A DNA stretch of 64,000 nt from Desulfoferula mesophila (GTDB taxonomy: Bacteria > Desulfobacterota > Desulfarculia > Desulfarculales > Desulfarculaceae), in assembly GCF_037076455.1 (NCBI RefSeq), contig NZ_AP028679.1, forward strand, positions 1,937,501-2,001,500. The letters run 5' to 3'. The position numbers and the translations under genes were made by a program. The notes beneath the pieces are model-generated. The model was not told the DNA's origin and ran no database searches. It worked only from the letters and a program-made list of their open reading frames with translations. Positions 17,425 to 26,031 of the stretch are shown here, in pieces (position 1 is the first letter of the stretch; every line of letters starts with the position of its first letter).

Positions 17425-18279
17425 TCAGGCGGTCAGGAACTCCCTGACTGCTTGGGCCCTCTCCGGGCTGGGCTGGAAAATGATGGAGAAGTGGTTGAGC
17501 CTATCCAACTCCACCAGACGGGCCTGGGGAAGGTCGCGCAGGAGCCGCGCGGCGGCATCGGGCGGCAGCACCAGCTGGTCGGGCGCCAGCATGCCCTGGC
17601 CGGCGCGCAACACCAGCACCGGGCAGCGCACCTGGGAATAGAAGCGGGAGAAGTCCACCTTGTTTAGGTTGGCCCTCTCCTCGGCCACGGTGGCGCTGCT
17701 GGTGCCTGACCGAACCCCGCCTGGCACTTTGATGCAGTCATAGCGGTAATAGTTCTCCGTGGCCTGGTTCCAGGGCTGCAGGAAGGGGGCCTGGCGCACC
17801 TGGGCCAGCATATCTTCCACAGAGGCATAGACCTGGGCCAGCCGTTCCAGGGAGGGCCCGATGCCCTGGGCCACCTTGCCCCATTGCTCGGGGCTCAAGA
17901 CCGCGCCGCCGTCCACCAGGATCAGCCGCTCCACGCGCTGGGGCCGAGTGGCGGCGTAGGCCAAGGAGATATAGGCCCCCAGCGAATGCCCCATGAGCAC
18001 CGCCCGTTCCTGGCCCAAATCGTCGAGCACCCCGTCTAGGTCCGCGCAATGATGCTCCAGGTCGTAGCCGTGCTCGGGCTTGTCCGAGCCGCCCCGGCCC
18101 CGCAGGTCCAGGGCCACCAGGCGGCGGCCGCCCGCCAACTCGCGGGCGATGGTTTCCCAGCAGCGGCCGTTGGCGGTGAGGCCGTGCACCGCCACCACCG
18201 GCGGCTCGGGGCCCGGCCAGGAATGCAGCTGTATGCCGAGGCCCGCGCCGGAAGCGTGCAGCACTTGGGGGTCGGCCAT
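17425..18279 (-). CDS. Alpha/beta-fold hydrolase
   Basis: 284 residues. The oxyanion region VVAVHGLTANGRCW, nucleophile elbow GHSLG (Ser near residue 97) and a C-terminal His in LDRLNHFSIIF identify an alpha/beta hydrolase of the type that includes ring-cleaving C-C hydrolases and thioesterases. It is the last gene of the long minus-strand operon and starts directly beside the MaoC stop. In context it may cleave a cyclic beta-diketone or a CoA thioester, but no substrate can be read from the sequence. Confidence 0.85.
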   Translation of the reverse strand: MADPQVLHASGAGLGIQLHSWPGPEPPVVAVHGLTANGRCWETIARELAGGRRLVALDLRGRGGSDKPEHGYDLEHHCADLDGVLDDLGQERAVLMGHSLGAYISLAYAATRPQRVERLILVDGGAVLSPEQWGKVAQGIGPSLERLAQVYASVEDMLAQVRQAPFLQPWNQATENYYRYDCIKVPGGVRSGTSSATVAEERANLNKVDFSRFYSQVRCPVLVLRAGQGMLAPDQLVLPPDAAARLLRDLPQARLVELDRLNHFSIIFQPSPERAQAVREFLTA

Positions 18280-18280
18280 C

Positions 18281-18709
18281 TCAGGACTCCCTGGGCGGCG
18301 GCATGACCATGGCCTCGCCGGTGACCACCTCCTTGCCGTCCTGGTTGAGGCAGGTGGTTTCCACCCGGATGCGGTTTTTTTCGGGCCAAAGCTCCAGCAC
18401 CTTCAGACGCATGGTTATGGCGTCGCCGATGAACACCGGGCGCAGGAAACGCACCGTCTGGGACAGGTAAATGGTGCCCGAGCCCGGAAACTGGGTGCCG
18501 AACACCCCGGATAGGAACCCGGCGGTGAGCATGCCTTGGGCCACCCGGCGGCCGAAGATGCTCTTGGCCGCGGCCTCGTCGTCAAAGTGGATGGGGTTGT
18601 CGTCGTCGGTGGCCTGGGCAAAGGCGGCGATACGCTTCTCGTCCACCTGCACGGTGGTCTCGTAAGTCTGCCCCAGGCTGATCTGGTCTATGCTCAGCGG
18701 TTGGTTCAT
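18281..18709 (-). CDS. MaoC-family (R)-specific enoyl-CoA hydratase
   Basis: 142 residues with the hot-dog hydratase-2 motif ATDDDNPIHFDDEAA (catalytic Asp and His) and the FGRRVAQGMLTAGFLSG helix. This length is usual for single-domain PhaJ/MaoC-type hydratases. Expected role: reversible hydration of an enoyl-CoA in the cytoplasm. It lies 4 bases after the KAS III-like gene, within the operon of ligases, SDRs and enoyl-CoA hydratase, consistent with beta-oxidation or an acyl-chain pathway. Confidence 0.9.
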   Translation of the reverse strand: MNQPLSIDQISLGQTYETTVQVDEKRIAAFAQATDDDNPIHFDDEAAAKSIFGRRVAQGMLTAGFLSGVFGTQFPGSGTIYLSQTVRFLRPVFIGDAITMRLKVLELWPEKNRIRVETTCLNQDGKEVVTGEAMVMPPPRES

Positions 18710-18713
18710 GGGT

Positions 18714-19742
18714 TTAGTCCTTGTGGGAGCGGTCCATGGGCCCCCATTGGAGCGCCGCGGCCGCGTAGTTGAAGCCGATTCCCGCAGCCGCCAGCCCCAC
18801 CACGCCGCTGTTGGGCAGCAGGCCCTTCCGGCGGGCCAGGTCCAGGGAAATCAGGGGATCGTTGGTGCCGTGATGGCCCAACTCGTACAAGGGCAGGGAT
18901 TGCTCTCCCTTCAGGCCCAGGCGGGCCAGCAGACGCGCCCGCAAGGCCGGAGCCAGATGCCGCAGGGCCAGGTAATGGGGCCGCCTACCCGTCAGAGCGC
19001 GCTCCACGACTTCGCCCAGCCGCCCCAGAAAGTTATCATCCAGATAGGAGCTGAGCAACTCGGGGTTAAAAGCGGTGAAGCGCATCAGGCGGGAATCAAG
19101 GTTGTCCGGGGCAAAGGGAATCTCGGTGCCCCCGCCGGGCACGTAGACCTCGTCGGCCATGGCCGGGTCGCTCTCCACGATCGCCCCGAGCAGGAGGTTG
19201 CGCTCCAGGCCGCGCTGGAGGAGCATCGCGCCCCCCGAGGCGGAACAGGCCAGCAGAAAGCGGGTGTACGGGTCGGCATAATCAACCAGGTCGATGTTGC
19301 GGGTTCCACCGGCCAGGAGCACCGTGTTGATGGCCGGATCGGCGGTCATCATGTCCCAGGCCACCTTGAGCCCCAGCACGGCGGTGATGCCCTGGCCCAC
19401 CAGGTCAAAGGCCCAGGCGTTGCGGCAGCCGCACTCCTCCTGCAAGCGGATGGAGGCGGTCTGGGCGATGTAGTCCTTGTATTCCTCGCCGATCCACAGC
19501 ACCAGATCCACCGTGGCCGGGTCCACATCGCCGGCATCGGTCAGGGCGGCCCGGGCCGCGCGGGCGGCCATGCCCACCGGCTGGTCCTTCGGCCCGGGCA
19601 GGGCCTTGGCCACGATGCCCAGTTCACTGAGTTGTTCCCGGCTCAGGCCGGAAAGTTCGGCTATCTCCTCGGCGCCCTGGATTTGGGAGGGGAGGTAGAT
19701 CCCCAGCCCGGCCAGGCCCACCACAGCGGACGGATCAGGCAT
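18714..19742 (-). CDS. KAS III-fold protein lacking the catalytic cysteine
   Basis: 342 residues of the thiolase superfamily, FabH/HMG-CoA synthase branch. It aligns with the companion protein encoded at 21255-22292 through NAWAFDLVGQG versus NAWSFDMQQRC, so the nucleophile Cys is Gly here. Both share GHHGTND/GHHGQND where FabH has a GNTSSAS-type loop, plus a glycine-rich C-terminus (AAAGIGFNYAAAALQWG). ATG at 19742 overlaps the ligase stop; an in-frame GTG at 19751 is the alternative. Likely a non-catalytic partner of a heterodimeric condensing enzyme, as in PqsBC-like pairs. This is inference; reaction unknown. Confidence 0.75.
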   Translation of the reverse strand: MPDPSAVVGLAGLGIYLPSQIQGAEEIAELSGLSREQLSELGIVAKALPGPKDQPVGMAARAARAALTDAGDVDPATVDLVLWIGEEYKDYIAQTASIRLQEECGCRNAWAFDLVGQGITAVLGLKVAWDMMTADPAINTVLLAGGTRNIDLVDYADPYTRFLLACSASGGAMLLQRGLERNLLLGAIVESDPAMADEVYVPGGGTEIPFAPDNLDSRLMRFTAFNPELLSSYLDDNFLGRLGEVVERALTGRRPHYLALRHLAPALRARLLARLGLKGEQSLPLYELGHHGTNDPLISLDLARRKGLLPNSGVVGLAAAGIGFNYAAAALQWGPMDRSHKD

Positions 19743-21258
19743 GGTCCGCACCCCCGTGCTCCTTTTTGAGGATGAATTTTTGTACCTTGCTGGAGGCGGC
19801 GGTGCGCGGCAGCTCGTCGATCACCGCCAGGTACTTGGGCAGCTTGTAGCGTCCCAGGCGAGGCTGCAGGAACTCCAGCAGGCCGGCCAGGTCCAGGCTC
19901 TGGCCTTGGCGCAACTCCACCACCGCCTTGGGCACCTCGCCCCACTTGGGGTCCGGCACCCCGATCACCGCCGCGGCATTCACCGCCGGGTGCTCCACCA
20001 GGTGCATCTCGATCTCCGCCGGGTAGATGTTGGCTCCGCCGGAGATGATCATGTCTTTTTTGCGGCCCACGATGGAAACGTGACCGTCCGTGTCCATGCG
20101 GCCCAGGTCGCCGGTGTGGAACCAGCCTTTCTGGATGGCCTCGGCCGTGGCCTCGGGCTTGTTCCAGTATCCGGCGCTCATGTGCGCGCCGCGCAGCAAA
20201 ATCTCGCCGTCTTGCCCGGCCTCCACCGGGAGCCCCTGATCATCCACCAGCGAGACGTCCACCCCGGGCATGGCGTTGCCGAAGGTGCCCGGCTTGCCAT
20301 TGCCCATGAAGTTGTTGGGCCCGATCTCGGTGAGGCCGTAGCCCTCCCAGATGCGCAGGCCCTTCTGCTCCTGGTAGGCGCGGATGAGTTGCAGATCCAG
20401 GGCCGCGCCGCCGGAGATGCAAAAGCGCAGAGAGCTGAGGTCCGCCTTGGGAAAGGCCGGCGACTCCAACATCATCTGGTACATGGTGGGCACCCCGAAA
20501 AACACGCTGACCCGTTCGCGCTCGATCAACTCCAGCACCTGGTCGGCCTCGAAGCTGGGCACCAGGATGTTGGCCCCCCGGTTCATGAACAGGGGCAGGG
20601 TGAAGACGTTCCACCCGGCGGTGTAGTACATGGCCGCGTGCAGGATGGTGCGGTCGCCGGGGCGCAGGCCCCAGCCCAGCACCGTGTTGTGGCCGTTGGC
20701 CGCGATGGAACCGTGGGTGAGCACCACCCCCTTGGGCAGGCCGGTGGTGCCCGAGGTGTAGATGATGAGCTGGGGGTCGTCGGGGGCGATCTCCACCGCG
20801 GGCAGGGAACCCGAGGGCAGGGCGGCCCAGGCCGAGGGCAGGGACAGTCCGGGGCCGGCTCCGTGGTCGAAACACACCAATTGCTCGATGGCGTGCTTGG
20901 CGGCCAGTTCACCGGCCTGCGTCCGGTGGCCGCCGTCGCAGAACAGGGCTTTGGGGGAGCAGTCGTTCAAGTAATAGTCGAACTCGCCCGCGGCCAAGCG
21001 GAAGTTCAGGGGCACCAGCACCGCGCCCAGGCGGCTGGCCGCGAAGAACAGGGTGATGATCTCCTCCCGGTTCAGGGAGAGGCAGGCCACCCGGTCGCCC
21101 TTGACGATCTTGAGCTCGTTGCCCAGCAGATGGGCCAGGTGATCTATATCCTGGGCCAGTTGCGCGTAGGTGTAGCGCCGGCCGGTCAACTCGCTCACCA
21201 GGGCCTCGCGGCCGCCGTCGGCTTGGCCCCAGCGTCCTATCCAGTCGCCGTAGATCAT
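19735..21258 (-). CDS. AMP-dependent acyl-CoA synthetase/ligase
   Basis: 507 residues of the ANL superfamily. The AMP-binding P-loop IIYTSGTTGLPKGV, GYGLTEIGPNN, the hinge HTGDLGRMDTDGHVSIVGRKKDMIISGG and a C-terminal lysine domain are all present. It activates a carboxylic acid to its CoA thioester. ATG at 21258 overlaps the preceding stop as ATGA; the longer upstream frame is only read-through of the other gene. It lies between two KAS III-fold genes in the same operon, suggesting that it supplies their acyl-CoA substrate. Substrate not determinable. Confidence 0.9.
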   Translation of the reverse strand: MIYGDWIGRWGQADGGREALVSELTGRRYTYAQLAQDIDHLAHLLGNELKIVKGDRVACLSLNREEIITLFFAASRLGAVLVPLNFRLAAGEFDYYLNDCSPKALFCDGGHRTQAGELAAKHAIEQLVCFDHGAGPGLSLPSAWAALPSGSLPAVEIAPDDPQLIIYTSGTTGLPKGVVLTHGSIAANGHNTVLGWGLRPGDRTILHAAMYYTAGWNVFTLPLFMNRGANILVPSFEADQVLELIERERVSVFFGVPTMYQMMLESPAFPKADLSSLRFCISGGAALDLQLIRAYQEQKGLRIWEGYGLTEIGPNNFMGNGKPGTFGNAMPGVDVSLVDDQGLPVEAGQDGEILLRGAHMSAGYWNKPEATAEAIQKGWFHTGDLGRMDTDGHVSIVGRKKDMIISGGANIYPAEIEMHLVEHPAVNAAAVIGVPDPKWGEVPKAVVELRQGQSLDLAGLLEFLQPRLGRYKLPKYLAVIDELPRTAASSKVQKFILKKEHGGADHA

Positions 21259-22292
21259 TTGCCGTTCTCCGCCGCGCCCCAGCGCATGAGCACCACGTCC
21301 CAGGCGTATCCGATACCCGCCGAAATCATCAGCACCAGGTCGCCGTCCTTGAGCCGCCCTTCCTCCAGGGCCAGCTCCAGGGAGAGAATCTGGTCGTTCT
21401 GGCCGTGGTGGCCGAACTCGGCCAGGTAGCGGGTCTGCTCGGGCGCCAGACCCAACTGCTCCATCAGGTAGTCGTGGGCTGAGCGCTTGACCAGCAGGGT
21501 GGCCAGGTAGTCCACGTCGCCCCGCGTGTAGCCCGCCTTGGCAAGGGCCCGGTCGATGCACACCAGCCAGTTGCTCAGGCTGAGTTTTTCCAGGCGCTCT
21601 TTCATGCCCACCGGGTCCATGACGTCAAGGTATTGCCGACCCGCTGCCAGGCCCTCCAGGGTCATGGGCGCGGCCGAGCCGCCTTCGGGCACGTAAACGT
21701 CCCAGGCAAAGGAGCCGTCGCTCATGAAGTGGCTGGAGATGATCTGGTTCTTGGGGCAGGCGCGCTGCACCACGCAGGCGGCACCGCCTGCGGCCAGGTA
21801 ATACATCCAGCGCACCCGGGGGTTGGGGTAGTGGATGAGATCGGCGTTGCGGTAGGCGCTGGCGATGAGGATGTTGTCGATGCCGTCGTTGGCTCGGATC
21901 AAATCCTGGGCCACCTTGAGGGCCACCAGGGTGGTGCCGCAGCGTTGCTGCATGTCAAAGGACCAGGCGTTTTCTATGCCCAACTCCTTTTGCACCTTGG
22001 TGCCCACCGGCCAGTTGCGGTACTCCTTGATCTCCTCGCCGGACCAGATCACCAGGTCTATGTCTTGAGGTTTCAGGTTGGAGTAATACAGGGCCTTGCG
22101 CGCCGCCTTGAGGCCCATGGCCACGGTGCCGTCCCCCGGGCCGGGCACGTTCTTCTGATACCAGCCCAGCTTGGTGCGGATGATATCGGCCGGGGTGTCG
22201 CACTGGGAGGCGATGTAGTCCGCGTCGTGATAGGCGCGGGGGATGTAGGCGGCAAAGCTCAGGATGCCGGCCTCGGCTTTCAGATCAGGCAT
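21255..22292 (-). CDS. KAS III-fold condensing enzyme-like protein with catalytic cysteine
   Basis: 345 residues, FabH/HMG-CoA synthase-like. Candidate nucleophile Cys118 sits in SFDMQQRCGTTLVALKVAQ. The canonical FabH HQAN motif and the GNTSSAS Asn loop are not recognisable; the protein has VKRSAHDYLM and FGHHGQNDQ instead, so this is a divergent subfamily. It overlaps LivM by 8 bases upstream and the ligase by 4 downstream. With the Cys-less homologue two genes on it could form an active/inactive pair for acyl-CoA condensation or the reverse cleavage. Confidence 0.8.
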   Translation of the reverse strand: MPDLKAEAGILSFAAYIPRAYHDADYIASQCDTPADIIRTKLGWYQKNVPGPGDGTVAMGLKAARKALYYSNLKPQDIDLVIWSGEEIKEYRNWPVGTKVQKELGIENAWSFDMQQRCGTTLVALKVAQDLIRANDGIDNILIASAYRNADLIHYPNPRVRWMYYLAAGGAACVVQRACPKNQIISSHFMSDGSFAWDVYVPEGGSAAPMTLEGLAAGRQYLDVMDPVGMKERLEKLSLSNWLVCIDRALAKAGYTRGDVDYLATLLVKRSAHDYLMEQLGLAPEQTRYLAEFGHHGQNDQILSLELALEEGRLKDGDLVLMISAGIGYAWDVVLMRWGAAENGK

Positions 22293-23409
22293 GGGGACCT
22301 CCCAGCTTGGGGGCGGCCTTGCGCCGGGCGGCCATGTCGCGCAGGCTGCCCAGCAGGCCCTTGGGGAAGAACAGCACCACCAGCACGTAGAGGATGCCGA
22401 AGTAGAGCACCCAGCGCTCGGACAGGCGCTGCAAGACCTCCCATCCCGGGAACAGGCTGGCCGTAACCTTTTGCAGGTCCGGCAGCCAGGTTTCGGCGAT
22501 GTTGATGAAGGCCGCGCCCACGATGCCGCCGTAGATGGTGCCCAGGCCGCCCACGATGACCATCAACAGGATGTTGAGCATCAGGGGGATGCCCAGCACC
22601 GTGTCGGGGTTCACGTAGTTGAGCCACATGGCGAACAGTCCGCCGCACAGCGCCGAGATGGTGGAGCCGAACACGGTGGAGAGCATGCGGTAGCGGAAGA
22701 TGCGGTAGCCCAGGGCAGTGGCCCGCTGCTCGTTGTCGCGGATGCCCTTTAGCACCCGGCCGGCCGGGGAGCGCACGAAACGCACTATGCCCACGAACAA
22801 CAGCACGCTGACGATGAGGATGAAATAGTAGGTGACCAGGCGGCCGTTGAGGGGCACCCCCAGGATGGAGCCGTCGGACCAGTTGACGTTGAAGATGCCC
22901 GGCATCTTGAACGACACCCCGTCCTCGCCCTTGGTAAGGCTGGACCACTGGTAGCCCAGGATGTGGGCGAACTCGGCCACCGCCAGGGTCATCATGGCAA
23001 AGAATATGGCCTTGACCCGGAGCGAGAAAAAGGCGATCACCACCGCCAGGATCACGGCCAACAACACGGCCAGGCCCAGGCCCATGAGGATGTGGTGGTA
23101 GTCGGGGGCCTTGGCGTAGTAGGCCACCAGTCCCACCGCATAGGCTCCTATCCCAAAGAACATGCCGTGGGCAAAGGAGATGATGCCGGTGTAGCCGATG
23201 ATGATGTCAAAGGAGGCCACGGCCACCGCGAAGATCATGATCTTGGCCACCACGTCCATGACCCGGAAGGACTGGAACAGCAGCGGGCAGAGCACTAGCA
23301 ACACGAGCAGGAGCAACTGCAACAGGAAAGCGGGCCTGGTGTAGCGGGTGCTCTGCTCGCTCAGGCGCTGGAGTTGGATGGGGGTCAGGCTCTGTTCACT
23401 CACCTGCAT
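22285..23409 (-). CDS. Branched-chain-type ABC transporter permease (LivM family)
   Basis: 374 residues with about ten hydrophobic segments and the LivM signature GYTGIISFAHGMFFGIGAYAV. The loop GRVLKGIRDNEQRATALGY and the C-terminal VLVVLFFPKGLLG are typical. It pairs with LivH (23414-24427) to form the inner-membrane pore. The cassette is complete within this operon (periplasmic receptor, H, M, F, G). Given linkage to CoA ligases, the substrate may be an aromatic or other carboxylic acid rather than an amino acid; that is inference. Confidence 0.9.
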   Translation of the reverse strand: MQVSEQSLTPIQLQRLSEQSTRYTRPAFLLQLLLLVLLVLCPLLFQSFRVMDVVAKIMIFAVAVASFDIIIGYTGIISFAHGMFFGIGAYAVGLVAYYAKAPDYHHILMGLGLAVLLAVILAVVIAFFSLRVKAIFFAMMTLAVAEFAHILGYQWSSLTKGEDGVSFKMPGIFNVNWSDGSILGVPLNGRLVTYYFILIVSVLLFVGIVRFVRSPAGRVLKGIRDNEQRATALGYRIFRYRMLSTVFGSTISALCGGLFAMWLNYVNPDTVLGIPLMLNILLMVIVGGLGTIYGGIVGAAFINIAETWLPDLQKVTASLFPGWEVLQRLSERWVLYFGILYVLVVLFFPKGLLGSLRDMAARRKAAPKLGGPHA

Positions 23410-23413
23410 GAGC

Positions 23414-24427
23414 CTACTCCTTGCCCAGGAGGCCCCAGGGCCTGATTAGAAGGATTATGGCCATGATCAGGATGTTCACCCCCAAGGACAGCTTGGGCAT
23501 GAGGAAAGCCACGTAGTTGAAGGCCAGGCCCACCATCATGGCCGAAAGGAAGGAGCCGGTCACCGAGCCCAGGCCCCCGATGATGACCACGATCAGGGCG
23601 AAGATGAGGTTCTCCTCGCCCATGGCCGGGTTGATCTCCTCGCGGAAGATGCCCCACATGCTGCCGCCCACCGCCGCCAGGGCGGCGCCCGCGGCGAACA
23701 CGCCGGTGAAGATGCGATTGATGTTGTAGCCCAGGGTCTGCACCACCTCGCGGTTTTCCACCCCCGCCCGGATGATGATGCCCAGCTTGGTCTTGAGCAG
23801 CACGGCCATGACCCCGGCGTAGACCACCGCTCCCACCGCGATGGCCGCCACCCGGAACTTGTTGATCACCACGTCGGCGATGTCGTAGCTGCCCACAAAG
23901 GCGGCGGGCACCGGCATGACCTCCTGGTTGGGGCCCCACAGCACCTTGATGATCTCGGCCATGATCATGGCCGCGCCCACGGTGATGAGGATCTGCTTGA
24001 GGTGGTCGCCGTAGATCTTTTTGATGATCAGGCGCTCCAGCACCAGGCCCCACAGGCCGCCCACCACCAGCGCCACCCCAAGGGAGATGAGCACGCTGAG
24101 CACGCTTTGGCCCAAGGTGCCGGTCTCCACCCAACCCAGGCTGTTGAGCCCCCCCAGCACCGTGAAGCCCACGTAGGCCCCCCAGGCGAAGAAGGCGCCG
24201 TGGGCCAGGTTGAGCACGTCCATGAGCCCGAAGATGATGGTGAGCCCCACCGCGGTGAGGAACAGGAGCATGCCCATGGCTATGCCGGCCACGGTGAGCA
24301 CCAGGTAGGTGGTGGGGTCGATCCAGAGCAGGGGCAGCAGCCAGATGCCGCCGGCCACGGTCCAGAAAGCCGTTTGCCGCATGTCCAAGGAGGGCTTGGC
24401 GTTAAGGGCTGAAATTTGGCTGGTCAT
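23414..24427 (-). CDS. Branched-chain-type ABC transporter permease (LivH family)
   Basis: 337 residues, strongly hydrophobic. LivH features are LTIIFGLMDVLNLAHGAFFAWGAY, here with an N-terminal extension of two extra hydrophobic helices, and VVIIGGLGSVTGSFLSAMMVG near the C-terminus. Inner-membrane partner of the LivM protein 4 bases downstream and of the two ATPases upstream. Slightly longer than the usual 290-310 residues because of the N-terminal part. Confidence 0.9.
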   Translation of the reverse strand: MTSQISALNAKPSLDMRQTAFWTVAGGIWLLPLLWIDPTTYLVLTVAGIAMGMLLFLTAVGLTIIFGLMDVLNLAHGAFFAWGAYVGFTVLGGLNSLGWVETGTLGQSVLSVLISLGVALVVGGLWGLVLERLIIKKIYGDHLKQILITVGAAMIMAEIIKVLWGPNQEVMPVPAAFVGSYDIADVVINKFRVAAIAVGAVVYAGVMAVLLKTKLGIIIRAGVENREVVQTLGYNINRIFTGVFAAGAALAAVGGSMWGIFREEINPAMGEENLIFALIVVIIGGLGSVTGSFLSAMMVGLAFNYVAFLMPKLSLGVNILIMAIILLIRPWGLLGKE

Positions 24428-24442
24428 GGTTTCGCCGCTCCC

Positions 24443-25153
24443 TCAGGCAATGCCCAGATATTTTTGTTTCAAAGGCCGATCATCCACCAGCGCCTCCATG
24501 AGCCCCTGGTGCACCACCCGGCCGTCATCCAGGATGAAGTAGTCGCTGCCCACGTGGGAGGCCATGTGGAAGTTCTGCTCCACCAGGATGATGGTGGTGT
24601 GCTCCTTGATGTGGTTGAGCGAGTCGATGAGCTGGTCCACCACGATGGGGGCCAGGCCCTTGGAAGGCTCGTCGATGAGCAGGAGCTTGTGGTCGCCCAC
24701 AAAGGCCCGGGCGATGGCCAGCATCTGCTTCTGCCCACCGGAGAGCACTCCGGCCTTGGAGCGCCAGAACTTTTTGAGCGCCGGGAACAGCTCGAAGATG
24801 GTGTCCATGCGCCGCCAGGAGTCCTCGTTTTCGCTCAGCATGGCCAGGCGGAAGTTTTCCTCCACCGACAGGCTGTAGATCACCGCCTGGTCCTCGGGCA
24901 CGAAGCCCACCCCGGCCTGGGCCACCTCGTAGGGGCGGGCCTTGGTGATGTCCCGCTCCCCCAGGCGGATGCTCCCCCGGCCCGCCGGGGTAAGGCCCAT
25001 CACCGTGCGCATGGTGGTGGACTTGCCCGCCCCGTTGCGTCCCAGGAGCACCGTGGCCCGCCCGGGCATGACCGCCATGTCCACCCCTTGCAGGATGTGG
25101 TGCTGGGCGATGAAGGTGTGCACGCCCTCCAGGCGCAGGATGGGCTCAGTCAT
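24443..25153 (-). CDS. ABC transporter ATP-binding protein (LivF family)
   Basis: 236 residues, the usual LivF length. Walker A LLGRNGAGKSTT, signature LSGGQKQMLAIARA and Walker B LLLIDEPSKGLAP are present; HHILQGVDMAVMPG is the family N-terminus. Energises the import complex with LivG, whose 3' end it overlaps by 8 bases. Confidence 0.93.
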   Translation of the reverse strand: MTEPILRLEGVHTFIAQHHILQGVDMAVMPGRATVLLGRNGAGKSTTMRTVMGLTPAGRGSIRLGERDITKARPYEVAQAGVGFVPEDQAVIYSLSVEENFRLAMLSENEDSWRRMDTIFELFPALKKFWRSKAGVLSGGQKQMLAIARAFVGDHKLLLIDEPSKGLAPIVVDQLIDSLNHIKEHTTIILVEQNFHMASHVGSDYFILDDGRVVHQGLMEALVDDRPLKQKYLGIA

Positions 25154-25913
25154 GGGACACCCCCCCGCCCAGGTAGGCCTCCAGCACCTCCTCGTTGCAG
25201 GACACGGCCTGGGGCGTGTCGTCGCAGATCAGGCTGCCCTCCTTGAGCACCGCGATGGTGTCCGACAGGGCCATGATCATGTCGAACTTGTGCTCCACCA
25301 AGAGAATGGTGCGCTTGCGGGCCTCCTTGATGGCCCGGATCAGCTCCAGAATAGTGGGCACCTCCTCCAGGCTCATGCCCGCGGTGGGCTCGTCCAACAG
25401 CAGCACCTGGGGGTCCAGGGCCAGCAGGATAGCGATCTCCAGCTTGCGCTGTTCGCCGTGGGTCAAGGTGGAGGCCTCGGCCGACCAGCGGTCGTCCAAG
25501 AGCACCTTGCCCAAATAGTCGTAGGCCTCATCCTCCAGTTGGGGCAGGGAGCGGTAGTGGGTCCAAAAATTGAGCCCCACCCCGGCCCGCGACTGCAGGG
25601 CCAGGCGCACGTTTTCCAACACGGTCAGGCTGGGAAACACGTTGGTGAGCTGGAAGGAGCGCCCGATGCCCAGCTTGGTGCGGCGCGGCGCATCCAGGGC
25701 GGTAACGTCCCGGCCGTTGAACAGCACCTGTCCGCCCGTGGGGCGGTACTGCCCGCTGATGAGGTTGAACAAGGTGGTCTTGCCCGCCCCGTTGGGTCCG
25801 ATGATGGACTTCAGGGTGAAAGCCTCCACCTTCAGGTTGACCCGGTTGACGGCCACGTTGCCGCCAAAGCTTATGGTCAGGTCCCTGGTCTCGATTAACG
25901 ACGGGTTGTCCAC
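25146..25913 (-). CDS. ABC transporter ATP-binding protein (LivG family)
   Basis: 255 residues. Walker A IIGPNGAGKTTLFN, LTHGEQRKLEIAILLALDPQ as the signature region and LLLDEPTAGMS as Walker B; the LivG-type ISGQYRPTGGQVLFNGRDVT follows Walker A. It lies 118 bases after the receptor gene, beyond a strong hairpin that may lower its expression relative to the receptor. Confidence 0.93.
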   Translation of the reverse strand: MDNPSLIETRDLTISFGGNVAVNRVNLKVEAFTLKSIIGPNGAGKTTLFNLISGQYRPTGGQVLFNGRDVTALDAPRRTKLGIGRSFQLTNVFPSLTVLENVRLALQSRAGVGLNFWTHYRSLPQLEDEAYDYLGKVLLDDRWSAEASTLTHGEQRKLEIAILLALDPQVLLLDEPTAGMSLEEVPTILELIRAIKEARKRTILLVEHKFDMIMALSDTIAVLKEGSLICDDTPQAVSCNEEVLEAYLGGGVSHD

Positions 25914-25991
25914 GGTCCGATCCCCTCGTCCGCCCGTGGGCGGCGCCTGTGGGCCCCGGCGCTGGGCCGGGGGGTGCGTTTATTGGTCCCC

Positions 25992-26020
25992 GTGGCGGGC
26001 GCCTACAAAGCGCCCGCCAC
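25992..26020 (-). terminator. Intra-operon hairpin after the receptor gene (attenuator-like)
   Basis: Perfect 11-bp inverted repeat GTGGCGGGCGC/GCGCCCGCCAC with a 7-base loop, starting 12 bases after the receptor stop. There is no U-tract, so partial termination or mRNA 3'-end stabilisation is more likely than full termination. A comparable hairpin follows the second receptor gene at 54712-54738. Confidence 0.6.
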
Positions 26021-26031
26021 CGGGAGTTATG

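Noticed and set aside
19735-21561. N-terminally extended 608-residue acyl-CoA ligase
   Set aside because: The extra 101 residues overlap the KAS III gene in another frame; ATG 21258 in an ATGA overlap is the natural start.
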